NCBI GenBank assembly: GCA_010015745.1
Contig: ML978159.1
Span: 588,771-652,770 of the forward strand
DNA: 64,000 bases
Source: Setomelanomma holmii
Lineage: Eukaryota; Ascomycota; Dothideomycetes; Pleosporales; Phaeosphaeriaceae
Direction: 5' to 3'
Positions 43,565 through 56,100 of the stretch are shown here, piece after piece (position 1 is the stretch's first letter; the number at the start of each line of letters is the position of its first letter). The translations under genes and the position numbers were made by a program. Below the pieces are notes generated by a model. That model ran no database searches. It saw only the letters and a program-made list of their open reading frames with translations, and was not told the DNA's origin.

Positions 43565-45154
43565 TCATATCACCTCCATGCCCAGCTCCTCCGGCTGGCC
43601 TTCAAGCGTATCTTTCCTCGCGCAAAAGAGATCATGCAGGTCCACGCCTACCACGCTCGCAGGCCACTCAACCAAATGCCAATCCTCCCTCCCCAGTGCC
43701 ATCGCAACAGCAGTGACCATATCCGCGCCCAAGCCCTCCAGCCACCACACGTTCCGCACCCGTCCCGGCAAGACTGAGTAGTATGCGAGAATGACAAGTG
43801 CGTCGCGATTCTTAGCCTCAATGAGCTTTATATAATCGCGCGATATCCGCGCTAACCACACGAATATCGCCCCGCGATCAGTCAGCGTACCAACCGTAGT
43901 GTCGTCGACCGAGTACGGTACAGCGGTGACGGGCGGGTACATTTCAGGCAAAGTGAGCTGCGAAACAAGCGCAAACGTGTCACGGAGGAACTGTAGGGCC
44001 TGTGAGAGATGGGCGTGTTCTGGTCTTCCGATTGTGTCTGGACTCGACCAGAGATCTTCAAGCTGACGCAGACGTGCATCTTCTTCGACGGCACTGGGCG
44101 TGGCTGGTACTCGTCGTTTGGGCCACCATAGACGTAGGGCAACCGGATGCATCTTGCCACTCATGACCCAATCCCAACCACTCATGAGGACTGTGAGAGG
44201 ACCTCGAAGTGCCCATATCGGCCTTAGTGCGCATGACAGTACTTTGTCGATCACTTCTTGCGATGGCTCGGGAGCATTCGGCGGTATTGACGCGAGTAAG
44301 TCCTCAATGTCGACTGCAGCGGTCCGGAAAAGGTAGACGGCTGTAAGGGTAGCACTTGCGAAAAGAGCTTCCGCGTTGGAATGTGTGACGTGCAATAGTT
44401 CCAACCGATAGCTTGTCAAAGCTTTGTTCATTCTTGCTGCAGCGACTGCATTCATCCTGTTCTTCTCCTCTTTGCCCTCGTGCAGTCGAGCTAGATGCAA
44501 TGATGCAACTGACAGCACGCAGTTTACTAAAAAGTCGTGGCTGTTGGCCATTTCTGGTACGTGTGCCTGCCATGCGGCTTTCGCAGGATCGTCGGTGGCG
44601 AGAGTGAGACTTGTGGTGTATTCATAATGGTACAGAACATCTTGAAGTGATGTTGGTAATACTGTCCGAATTTCTTTCCATGAGTCATTGAAGCGAAGAG
44701 ACGGTGGTATGGTAACATGCGCAAAGGTAAAGTCAGGGTAGTATATTCGCCGGCGTGGTATTACTTGTGTGCTATCGGAGAGCAAAGTAGTGTCATTTTC
44801 TTGTTCGTCATGTGTTGCTGGATATACTTCTGAGAGACTTGAATTGAAAAAGTCGCCAGCCGAATAACTTTGACCTGAAGTTGTCGGATCGGGTGAGGTT
44901 GTTCTCTCTGTGAAGAGCGGGGTCGGACTTGGAGATGTTGAAGTCGGCGATGCTGTAATAGTTTGTGACGTCCTTGGCGACGTGGATGAGTGGATGGAGA
45001 GTCGTGATGTTGGTGCGAGCAAAAGGAAGCTGCAATCCAAGCCCTTCTTGTCGCAATTCGCGCACGAAGGCTGTTTCTGATCACATTTTATCCGCCTCTT
45101 CTTGCACTGATGGCAGCCCAATCTTGACTTGTTGTGTGCTCTTCTTGTTGCCAT
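43565..45154 (-). CDS. Zn(II)2Cys6 transcription factor
   Basis: Single exon of 529 aa from the ATG at 45154; an in-frame ATG at 45244 would add 30 residues lacking domain features. The binuclear zinc cluster is C14-x2-C17-x6-C24-x6-C31-x2-C34-x6-C41 (GCHQCKKRRIKC...CANC), preceded by basic residues. A Ser/Thr/Pro-rich linker follows. The rest resembles the fungal-specific regulatory region in sterol-uptake-control-like members (HDFLVNCVLSVASLHLARL, LLHVTHSNAEALFASATL). It should bind CGG-type DNA sites in the nucleus; targets are unknown. It lies at the border of a long gene-free block. Confidence 0.92.
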   Translation of the reverse strand: MATRRAHNKSRLGCHQCKKRRIKCDQKQPSCANCDKKGLDCSFLLLAPTSRLSIHSSTSPRTSQTITASPTSTSPSPTPLFTERTTSPDPTTSGQSYSAGDFFNSSLSEVYPATHDEQENDTTLLSDSTQVIPRRRIYYPDFTFAHVTIPPSLRFNDSWKEIRTVLPTSLQDVLYHYEYTTSLTLATDDPAKAAWQAHVPEMANSHDFLVNCVLSVASLHLARLHEGKEEKNRMNAVAAARMNKALTSYRLELLHVTHSNAEALFASATLTAVYLFRTAAVDIEDLLASIPPNAPEPSQEVIDKVLSCALRPIWALRGPLTVLMSGWDWVMSGKMHPVALRLWWPKRRVPATPSAVEEDARLRQLEDLWSSPDTIGRPEHAHLSQALQFLRDTFALVSQLTLPEMYPPVTAVPYSVDDTTVGTLTDRGAIFVWLARISRDYIKLIEAKNRDALVILAYYSVLPGRVRNVWWLEGLGADMVTAVAMALGREDWHLVEWPASVVGVDLHDLFCARKDTLEGQPEELGMEVI

Positions 45155-48034
45155 TGCACTTCTGCCTCGGCTCCATGCGGGTGTTCTTGAAGGTAGCTTG
45201 TAATGCTTGTGGTGGCGGTTCTGCCAGGCTGCAAATATTCCCACTTAGTGGTCTCAGCTCGTCTACTGACAAGCTGCGGGCTTCGGTAAACGTAGATGCA
45301 GACTTCCTGGACTGCTGGACTTGTAGATCTGAGGCTTTGAGGCGGTGCGGCGTGACGTCTCATTACAGTCACGTGACAAGATCTCGTACAGACGCGTGTC
45401 TGATTTGCTCGCTAAGCAGTACTTCTCCGACTTCCGCTTGCGAAGGAGACGTGCCTTCTTCCACACTTGTAAGTCCTCATGTTACCGCTAGTCTCCTCAC
45501 TGCGAGCAGACCTAGATGGATTCTCTGAGCTTCTTAGAGGCGTACGAAAGCTCCACATAACCACCTCGAGCACTTAAGGTTCAAGACAAATCGGTATGCG
45601 TTACCTCGCCCAATCACATGCATTTATGTACGCAATTTTTGACTTCTGCGCGCTTGCCAATCCATCGCTGAAGCGCATGAAGCGACGAGTTCAAGCCATG
45701 AGGAAGTGTCTGATTGCACACGTCTTAGTCAACGGTTCCTATCCTCGAGACTTCCACTCCATCAGACCAGCCATGGCACCACATGTATCCATCCAAGAGA
45801 TGGATTAAGTTCCTATGAAGTGCACAGTAGAAGTCGGCAAGTCTTTCAAGATCGTTCAGCGTAATGCTAATGGTGTCGAAAGGACACAGGGTAAGCTCCG
45901 ATCCGAAGATGACTCATCCTGAAAACAAGTATGCTGCGGCTATCGACCATCGTTTTCCCTAATCCTAGTGTAAACAAGCATTAACCCTCAACTTCTACGC
46001 TCAAGAGCGTAGAATGAGGTCGTCGTGCATTTCATCCACGTCCTATAAGTGTTTGCTTCCGATCACAAGGTCTTAGAAGTGGCTTTTCTTCATATCTCTA
46101 GTCACTTCAAAACCCGATCAACCTAAGCTATACAGCCACGTCATTGGCAGGCCCACACTTCCGGCAACAACCTTCGAGATTTGTTGTACAGATATCTTAC
46201 ATTGACCACCACTAGGCATCGACGCCCCGTGGTTCACATCCCACCGCAACAAGAACCGATGCCACGGCACCAGATCCCCACCTCGCCGTTCAGTACCACG
46301 ATCTGCTACAACCATTGTACACCGGTCGCGCTTTGCGACCACGAACCCTCGGCATCCCCGAACGCATAGATACGCCCCGGCTTGTTTATCGTCGCACAAG
46401 CGGCCGCGTGTGTCGCACAGTCCGAGGGATAGCGGTGACGTCGAATCTGCGGGGAACACGAGCATGGCATAATGGTACGACTCTGTTGTCAAGTTTTAAA
46501 TACTAGCGTACTATGGAGTCCGGTGAGTCCTGAAAACATGTGTGAAAACATGAGCTGTCTTGCCTCGGTGCAAGACATTCGGTGTGATGCATGAGACCTT
46601 CGCGTCAAAGTCACTTGAGATGCCATGGAGAGCGCAGAAACTACTGACAAGCAAAATGACATGATCGAGAACGCAAACATCAATACAGTATCTGGATCAA
46701 CATGATGATACCCATTGACCGGTTTCCGGGGGGTAGTGCGGCAAGATCTCGAAGCTGCGACAAATGGTAGTGTTGCCAATGAGACAACATCTACTTACCT
46801 GTGCTGGCACATATCCCGACTTCCATGGACACCAGAATGCATCGAGCGCTTCCAGGATATGATTTTTCAATTCGAACTCGGACTTTAAAGACAACGAACC
46901 TTCTTATGACATCCGATCAAAAGTCCTTGCAGCCCGGCGAATGGTAAGTTGACAAACTATTGCATCCGTCCTGTCATCCTTCTCGAGGCCCCGAATGTCA
47001 AAAGGGATCTAATGCTGTCGTCCCATGCGAAGTCAATGTAACTACTGGGACATGCTGTTGCCATCCAGGGACAAAGGTAGCCATGTCACATTTTGGAACA
47101 TCTTGAGGTGTTACGCCAGATCACAATGTCCAAATTTGTTGCACATTGTTTGGCGCGATCAACTATGAAAGGCAAGAAGTCTGGAGGATGCTTGTCAGTG
47201 AGGCTATCAGCACCCTCATAATGCAGCAAGCACAACTGGATCTCTTTCGATCTTAGCATATCTTGACACACGTAGCATGGAAGAGGAGCAGGCAGATGAT
47301 AGGATCTAGAGTTCTACACCAGCATGCTCAGTCAGCTGATCGTAGCATGTACCTACGGCTGAACACAACACTTCCAAATCAATTCATCAAACCCCTACGC
47401 AAGATCTCAGCTGAACCCTTCCCTCTCATTAAATGCACCAGCCGCACAAACACAACATCTGCAGTCCCCAAACACATTTCCCTAATCCGATCCTCACCAC
47501 CATCCCGCCTTCTCCGTTACACTCGCCCACCTTATATCCGTTCACGCATCGGCCCACAATCCTAAACGTTCATAAGGCTGAAGCCACGTCTATCGCACAC
47601 CTATCACTACCAAATTAGTATCGGCCCCCAGCTCACCTCGCTTGCCCCTCAACTACGCCCTGGGCGAAGGAATGTCGCTAAATCCTTCGCACGCGCAGCG
47701 CAGCATCGTTGCCCCGTTGGAGCATGCGCAACGGTGAAGGATTCAGCCCTACTATAGTTCTTGGCACTTGTCGTGCCTGGATCTTCGCGTACAAGGAGAC
47801 AGGGGGTGGGACGTAGGTCGGGCGAACGATTAGTCCGGGATGTGGGAACGTTGGGCCGTTGGATTTTGTAATCACGGGGGAATGCGATTTGTGAGGCAGG
47901 ATGGATCGTCGTGTTGTGTAAGTGCGAATAAGGAATTATCTGATCACAAATGTATCTGTATGATTTGAGGTTCAATGGATTAGTTGCGTGTCACGGATGC
48001 GTGCCACGGATGCGTGCGGAGTAAGGATTGCAGC

Positions 48035-48241
48035 ATGTGTGTCGAGAGTCCGTGTCTCGAAATAAAACAGAACTTGGCGATGATGGATGGAGTTGTGGCA
48101 CAGCTAGACGAGATGAAACGAGACATGAAAACGTGGTTGGCGGTTTGTGGCTGCTGTTTCACGGCTGGGCGGATGTGTGGCATGCTTTGGGGCAATCTCG
48201 CAACTCCATGGAATAAGTTGGTGAACGTCGCTTCGACTTGA
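48035..48241 (+). CDS. possible small Cys-rich protein, 68 aa
   Basis: ATG frame beginning MCVESPCLEIKQNLAMM with an amphipathic helix (AQLDEMKRDMKTWLAV) and a Cys/Gly-rich hydrophobic segment (CGCCFTAGRMCGMLWG). There is no family match and no upstream signal. It is listed only because its composition is more protein-like than the frames around it. Confidence 0.15.
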   Translation: MCVESPCLEIKQNLAMMDGVVAQLDEMKRDMKTWLAVCGCCFTAGRMCGMLWGNLATPWNKLVNVAST

Positions 48242-50136
48242 AGAAAGGGCTATCCATGCTATTAAGTGTAAGGATCTAGTCGTCTCAACTCCTATCAACT
48301 ATTATCCCCTTTGAGAAGCAAGGCGAACGCACGAATCGCATCACATCTCACAAAACATAACACAGCCAACACAACCGCAACACAAACCATTCCCCTGATC
48401 CTCACATACCTCCATGCTCGGAGCCAATCAACCCTTCGGACCCGAGTCTCAAACAAAGAGCCATACGGCCACCGACCCGCCCATAAATAAAAAGTCCCCG
48501 CGCAAAAGCCCGCAGCCCACACAGCAAAGTCTCCATGCAGTCTAGCGCACTCTCGGTGAATTCGGCCCCCCACGGCAACTTACATGTCACGCTCGCAGCC
48601 CATTCGCACAAAGCAAAGGCAGGTAAAATCACTCATGTTGGGATTTAAATTTGAATGCAGGTAAAAAGGACCGGTGAAAGGACCGCTTCGTGAATGTTAC
48701 CGTTGGTTGGGTTGTTGCAGCGAAGTGACCATGCGATCAGTCGTGGTGTACGAAGGAGCGGACGTGCTCGGAGCACCGAGTGCGGACCCCGGAGTCAAGA
48801 GACAGACCGACCGATCCCGATTTGTTTTCTTGGGTACGAGGTGCAAGGTGCGGGATGGCAGGTGCAGAGTCACTGTGAGTCGAATCAAAGCAATTACAGC
48901 GGTTCTGTTCTGTTGTTTGGTTTCAGGCTGCGATGGAGGATTGCGTGGCTCCTGGTCGGAGGATCAGGCAGCCGTTCCGCTTGTGCCGTGTGGGAATGGG
49001 AAGGCTGAACAGGTTCTTGCGCCATGGGAGAACTCTAAGATGTTGATGAATATTTGAGACGAAGTTAAAAGTGAAGTCTGACTGAGCATCTTGTTCATCC
49101 CGCGTGGAGGTCCCAGCCCTACGAGAACAGCCTCTTCGTATCGTGTCAGCCCTTGTGCTGATGGAGTGTCCACATTAGATGCTTGGCGGAGTTGAGTGCT
49201 GACTGGCAGACGAAAATCTGGGGTAATGTAAACGGTATATTGAAGATGACATCACCTCTCAACATGTCTGCATCGTGCATCCAATACTTCTACAATGGAA
49301 TGTCGCAATCGTCTCCTCACTCTTTGGTACCCTTCGTACTGAGTGGACTTTGTGCGATGTCTCCCCTCGTACTCCGGCAACTCCGGAATTCTCGATTGGG
49401 CAAGCTTTGCGTGCAAATGTCTCCATGCAGCTAGCGAGCCTTCATCTCGCACATCGCAACCCTGTTGCCAAAGTGTTACTAGCACGTGAATAAACACCGT
49501 AGTGCAAGGCTGATTCCGCTTCCCAGCGCGTTGGGGTTACCTGTCAACGTCACAAGCTTGAACTCTCGAACCACGGAACACCCCAGTACTATAGATATCG
49601 AATCTACGGATTGCCAGAATGAGACTCGATAGCTCGAATCCATCGATGCAATCTTGCGCATGTCGCGCTGGATGGCGCCCTTATAGGAAACATGTTCAGC
49701 CCTGGAAGTGGAGACTCGCCCATGTTATTACCCGCACAGCGCGCCCTTTTGGAACAGACCAACCAGTGGCATGGACTAGGTGCTTAGCGGCGCAGATAGT
49801 TACCGGCGCTAGAACATCGCCTGTCAAATGCCATGGATTTTTAGACCGCTTCGAAAATTACATGACCAAGCCGCGCCATGCTTACCATACGCAGATAGCG
49901 CCATCGAGGGGTTTGGCTTCCTGCGAGCAGAAGGGTGTGTGCGACGAACGTTGGCGCAGTGGTGTAGGTGGCGCTGCATGTTGACGAATCTTGCTTCACG
50001 AATGCAGATAACATTGCGATCATGCCATGATTCGACTGACGTTGTACGAGACGTGTTGATCGACATTTCGCATGGCTCAGGCACTTTGGGAGGCCTCAGT
50101 TGCGGTCTCCAAGAATAACTATTTTGCGAAGCGCGG

Positions 50137-50162
50137 GCGAACGAGCGAACGAGCGAACGAGC
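50137..50162. repeat. short tandem repeat (GAGCGAAC-type octamer)
   Basis: About three copies of GCGAACGA in a row (GGGCGAACGAGCGAACGAGC and on). It is a simple microsatellite inside the gene-free block. Confidence 0.8.
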
Positions 50163-53100
50163 TGCGGTTGGTCCCGCGGAGCACGGCCACTCACAAGTTG
50201 CACCAGCCTCTTTCCTTCTCGGGCAAGCCTTCGTCGTGGGATGCGGAGTCGTTTCCGATTCTTCACGTGACTATTGCCGGGGACCGAGACGTCTGATGCT
50301 AGGCTGATTGTGGTAAAATTCGCGTTGCTATGTCCGATACAGCAAGTTCGCATTAAAGCGTCGAGTCTGGTCGCGCGGCGCGGAAGTCGAGCCGACATGG
50401 CCGGCGTGCATCTTGATATGTGGTTCGCTGGTTAGTGGAGTCTCTAACCCATGGTTTTGTTTCGAAAATTCCATTGCCATACTCTCTAATGGCACTCGTT
50501 GTTCTGGCGTCGATTGTGCACCATGGCTTTGGTCTTGGATCTCGTGGTGATCCATGTTCCTTATCACTTGCACAATATGGCTCGATTAGTGTAGTTGCGG
50601 TCTTTTTTGGATGGACTAACTTGTGTTCCGCCTTGTTTCTGCACTGCAATTCACAGCAGTATTTCTTAGCTGTCATCAAGCGATTGGTCCTGTTCGACAT
50701 TAAATGTCTAGTTGAAGTGACGGGTTACGCCGCAGACGTACATTTGTGGCCTTGGGACGCCTGACCTGACGTTCCAATGTCTCTGAGATAGGCGCTTTTA
50801 GCGGCATGTCGAGGAACGCTATGTGCGGGTGAAGAGCAAGTTTGCTGTAAAGTGTTCCGCATGTGGCGTAGAGAAGGGTAACCATCGGAGACCCGATGGC
50901 GTGGGCAGAGTCGGTCCTGAGGAAAGCGCGACGCGGGGTATGCGGGTGGTGCGATGATTCAGCGATCGACATGTTCACTATTCATTAAGGCGACCCTATG
51001 CCAAAGCCTCTTTCAAGACTATGGATATGTTTCCGCGTACGAGGAGGAAAGACCCGACGAGGCCTCGAGGTTCGTCACGAAGTACCGCGTCAATGTCCTT
51101 CATTATCGCCGCTTGGGAGCGTCTTTGTCCGAGCGGTGTTCCGCGATGCATAAGGCCTCTATCCCCTGCAGAGCAGTTAGCAACAACAATCGCCTCTTAT
51201 CTCCATGTTTCAACGGGCAAGTAGGACGAGTTTCAAAACTAGTCGCAACATGTACGCATGACGCAACAAGGCCAGAACCTCCCCAATCAGTACCAGGACG
51301 CGCTGCAGATGTACAGTCGGCCTAAGTGATGCGGGGTGCAAGCCGGAGTAAACGTGCAACTATATGTCCGAAGACCGATCGTGCAAAACGCCCCAGCGCT
51401 TGCAGCGTGTCGACAGCTTGGTATCGTAAGGAGTAGATTGGAAGGTTATGTTGGAGAGGAAGGACGAAGACAAGACGAGTAGAAAAAGCCATGTGTGAAT
51501 TTGCAGCAGACGGCTGCTGCTGAGCAACCTCTCCAAGAATACCTGTGGCTCCAGGTGCTGCTTTGTCAACAGTCGAGCTGCAGCCTCGTTCAGCAACCTG
51601 CCATCTTCAGCCCTATCGTCCTTCCGCCTATCTGGGAACGCAAAGGAAGCAGCTTGCCACTCGGATGAGCTGATCGTTGGCTGAATATTTGCGCCGATGT
51701 TGCACACGTGAAGCATTTGATGGCTTGGATGATCTAGGGCTGCAGATTGGCAGAAGTGGCTTCACGATGACCCTGATAGACAGCTACTGCAAGGTGAATA
51801 CTCGGAACTGCAATTTGCTTGCCACTTCAGGTCGCACTATCTGACTTTCGTACTTAGCCGGGCCCTTGTTGCGCTGAATCTGTCGAGACATCACAGAATG
51901 GTTGGCCCGAGTCCGACTCAAAAGTTCAGCTGTCCTCAAACATGAGGATCATATTCGCCAAATGAGAACGAAGTTGGAGATCATCGTGCGGCTCTCTCCA
52001 TCCAATGCTTTGCATCAGCAAATGAAACCCAAAAGCATCAGCATCAATAGAGTGACTTTCCACCATGCTGTTGCTGTGGGTCTGGTAACAACGTTGGCCA
52101 TGTAAGGCGGTCGAGACGCGGAATTTGATTGAAGATCGCGAAGTGATCCCGCTGCCGCTGCAAACCCGCTCAAGATGCCCAAGTCGAGAACTGGAGACCA
52201 GAGGGGTGCCGATGCAAGCCATTCGGCATACATGGGGATCAGTAATCGGCATGGCGCAAACCTGTTGCTGCTTCGAGGAAATATGCATTTTGAGAAGACC
52301 AACAATGCTACGGCTCGGACTTTGCTCGCTTTGCTTCACATTTGTATGAGACAATATGCGTATCAAACTCTCTATCGCCGCGAAATGCAAATTAATGGCT
52401 AGGCAGAACGCTAGTGTTGCAACTCTCGAATTCACTTCGCAGCGTGCCACCTTGTTGACGCCCCGGCGCTTCGACATCGGCTAGCGTGATGAGGGGCTTC
52501 GAAGGATTCGGAGGGTCTTACCGTTCCCGCAAAAACGTTCACAAACGGACCAATCTGCTGCAAGGCGGGATACGCCATTTAAGCACAACCGGCCGTAAGG
52601 CTTCGCTAGCGAGCTGCCCTGCCAGTTTGAGAGCAGGTGGTGTTGCGCAGCCCCAGTCGCAGCCCCTGATGTGTCAGAGTCTGTTCGTAAGCTGCTTGAC
52701 GATGATAGCATTCGTACAGATCATCGTACAAATGTAGGTGCCATTTTGTGACGGGGCTACCGTCTCGTTTGTTGTACGAGTCTTGTCGCAGTTTCGCTGT
52801 TTGATTGATTAGATGCATTGTTTCCGGGTCGCTAAGAGCATATTGCCGCTGATCAACCTTGCAACCCCATGGATGTGGGAGTCTGCCTTACAAGCTGCAT
52901 GATGATGGAAACCAACGCGAATTGTGATTCGCACAGATTGCATTAGAAACCCCTCGGGGTCTCGAACAGCGAGCTATGCCACGAGGTCTGACACCCTGCG
53001 TCCTGCCGTGCCGTGCACTCACAGTCGTCCGTGTGCGCAAGGCGGCCAGCTCAGGGTTGCTTATCGGTGAACGTCAAGCTGGATGATAACAGCGGTTCCT

Positions 53101-56100
53101 AGACATATTGCAGCAGCAATACTCGAAGCGACACTGTACGATGCTTGAATTGTGCGATTAGCGCAATGCGGCTGTTCGTCGGCCTCGAAAACTGGAATTG
53201 GTGCTGTTGATCAGAAAGCGCAGGGGATGCGCCGCAGCTCCAGCGCTGTGGTCGTCCCCTGTGATAGTCGCGCCCACCGGTACGCCCGGCATGATGGTGC
53301 AGGACGGTGTGGACGTTACAACAGTCGCAGTATATTTGATATAGGTCATGGGTTGCGGAACCCCCGCATCAAGCGACGGTGAGCGAACGAACGGCAGTCC
53401 TTCCTGTGTTCGTCGGGTATCACAACACAACGCCAGCAGGAGCGCTCGGAGTATACAAAGAGGGGTTGATGCGTCGCATGTATGCTGGCAGTCTGCAGGT
53501 GTCTGTTGATGGTGGTGTTGATTCGCTGGCTCGAGTGGTAAGGCTGTAGGGCTGAAGAGGTGGGTGGGGAAGGTGCGAAGTCAGGCTCGTGGCTCTCTTG
53601 GCACAGCGGCCGCTAAAAATAGGTCCTTCTCCTGCGTTTGTTCGGCGTTGCGAACCTCTACTTGTAGGCGACGGAGATAAAATTGGATGAAAGAGCATAT
53701 ACACGGCGGTTATCTAGCAGTCCCTTTGGAGTGAAGTTAGATAGGCAGACTGGCGATGACCTGACGGTGTCACCAATGACGATAATCATGGGTCTTGGTG
53801 CTCTGTATTAAATTCAGGCGTTTTTGCAGTGTCCGCGCTACACGCCCACTCCTTCTTCACTAGGCAAGCGTTGTGGCCGTGATGGGCCAAGTAGTATAGG
53901 GTCGCAATCAAACAACCATCGCCCTGGGCCAATGTATCCAGTCACATGATTTCGCCCGCTATCTGCGTAGCTGTAGGAAGGATTGCGCGCAGCGGTGGCA
54001 GCGGTGAGGGCTGAACGGAAAGCGGTCGTTTAACGCACCGGATTAGGAAAGCCATCAGTTGGGAAGTCAACCAGCCAATCATAGTGCAGTATGAGAGCTC
54101 GGTAGCAGGGATGGTTGCCGCGCTAGCCTGCTCGAGGTTGTTCATGGATCCTCCCGCCTAGGATGTTCACCGCGCTTGAAGAAACTTCGAATCCTTCCGG
54201 CTCATTCCCCACCGATGTACACTACAAGATACATTCCGCATTTGCAACGGGAAAATGCGTAGCTGCACACAAGGCGTTCTTGCCAGATCAACTATCGGGC
54301 AATGCGTCGTGCAAATTGTGTTGTTGGGTGGAGAATGCTCCTGCACAACGTCTAGCCAGTTGTGCGTCGCGGCAGGGTAGTGCTTAAGCCATGGAACTTA
54401 TGCCAAATCACTAGTCTGGTAAGGACGTGGTATTGACCGTCTGACAAATGGCGACTACGCGGGATCCCCAAAACGAGGCCATCGTTGGTAATGCAAGATG
54501 ACTTGTAGGATTGCATGTCACAGAGCAACGGTGCGAGTAGGGCTGAGGGTCGCTACAATGGCCGCATTGCGTCACTTCGAGGACTTTGTCCTACTTGGTC
54601 ACTGTGTCGCGAGAAGGCTTGAAGCATGGAGTTAGGAGAAGCTATCCACGTAATCCACGGGGCTCTTTGACAGGCTGGAGATGCGCAATTCACCGATTCG
54701 TGCCCGTGGAGTACTCCGCCATCAGCAGCTGGGCGTAGCATAGCTCTGGAGCTTGAGCTTTATTTCCAACGACCATGTCTCATGGTGCACGCCCTAGCCG
54801 TAACAATTCCGCATGTTGACGCTTTGTCTACTACTTATTGGAATTGTCAGAATAGATGTCTATCTCGAGTCAGGGAAACAATGATGGTCGGCTTGCTGAC
54901 GCTCAGGGTAATTAGACGAGATGAGGGGATCCCAGCGACGGTTCCGCAGTGCCGGGCGATAGTTGTTGGTACTGAAGAGGGTCTCAGGGCTCAGAACTGC
55001 TCGAAAATGGATAGGATGGCGGTCCTTGAGCCCGTTGGCCTGTTCACGGGGTTCGGGCTGCTGATGCGGAAACGTGGTAGGGAGTACCGGTTGTCTGCAC
55101 CCTCCCGCTTCTCATTATCCCGTACGGCCTATATGCGTCCAATTGATGTCTCTGAGACCACGCCAATAGGAGTGTGTAGCGGGTAGTTGCGATAGTTGCC
55201 GGTCGAGCTGGATGTGATAGCACTTAGAGCGAAATGGCCAGCTGAAGTCCCAGCCATTGTCTGCATCAAGTACAGTGAACAGTGCTTTGATAGCGAAGTG
55301 GAGACTTTCCTTTAGACGCGGGGAAGTGGTTGAAGATGTTTGAGGCGACACTCTCCACCCGCCCATCTAGAACAACGCGAGTCCCACAACGTGCAAACCC
55401 AACGTCGAGGCGGATCAGCCCTACCACAACACAGGACATGACTGACCTTAACAAAGTCATGCCGTGCAAGCATACAGGGTTTTGGAGTTGTGCTCATGAT
55501 TTTGGTCGTTACGCCGCCTCGAAACGGCAGTGAGCGACCCCAGCCGCGGTCGCAAAGCTGGCTCCGACTTCGAATCGACATCCGCCTCTTTTTCCTGAGA
55601 CAGACCCTCGAGCTCCATGCGCTGTACAGAATAAGCAGTTCTATCCATGGCCTGGGCCGCTGCGTGTTGCTCTTGCCGCCAAACTACTGGAGCCACGGCA
55701 CGTAGGGTCCATGGCTAAGGCGTGACTATTTCTGGCATGAAGGAGATGAGACCGCTGCTCTTCAGGCCACTACCTTCGCCCTGCAAGGAAGCAAGGTGAA
55801 GTTACAGTACCGTCTCCAAGTATGGATCTCTGGAGATATCACGCAGTGACCCATCTCTTGCGAGTGTGAGAGTCGATCAGCTCAGGCCTGTCGTACACAT
55901 TTAATGCGGCAGGCCGTTGAAGCCGTCGATATGGACCATGTGTAGACTTGTAGCTCCATGCCGCATCGAGCATTCGCTGAAGATGCAGGCAGTTACCGAC
56001 AGTGACCGAATTGAGTAAACGCAGTAGAGCTGATTGATAGCTGATCTTGCAAGTCTCCATTCTTGAGACATTATCACAGACATTTAGCTCAATATAATCT

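Noticed and set aside
46118..46492. 124-codon minus-strand frame with several Cys
   Set aside because: No signal peptide, no family match and overlapping frames of similar length on the other strand.
46785..46890. ACTTACCTG resembling the 5' end of U1 snRNA, with a T-run downstream
   Set aside because: No TATA box, no U1 stem-loops, and the motif is also just the complement of an ordinary splice donor.
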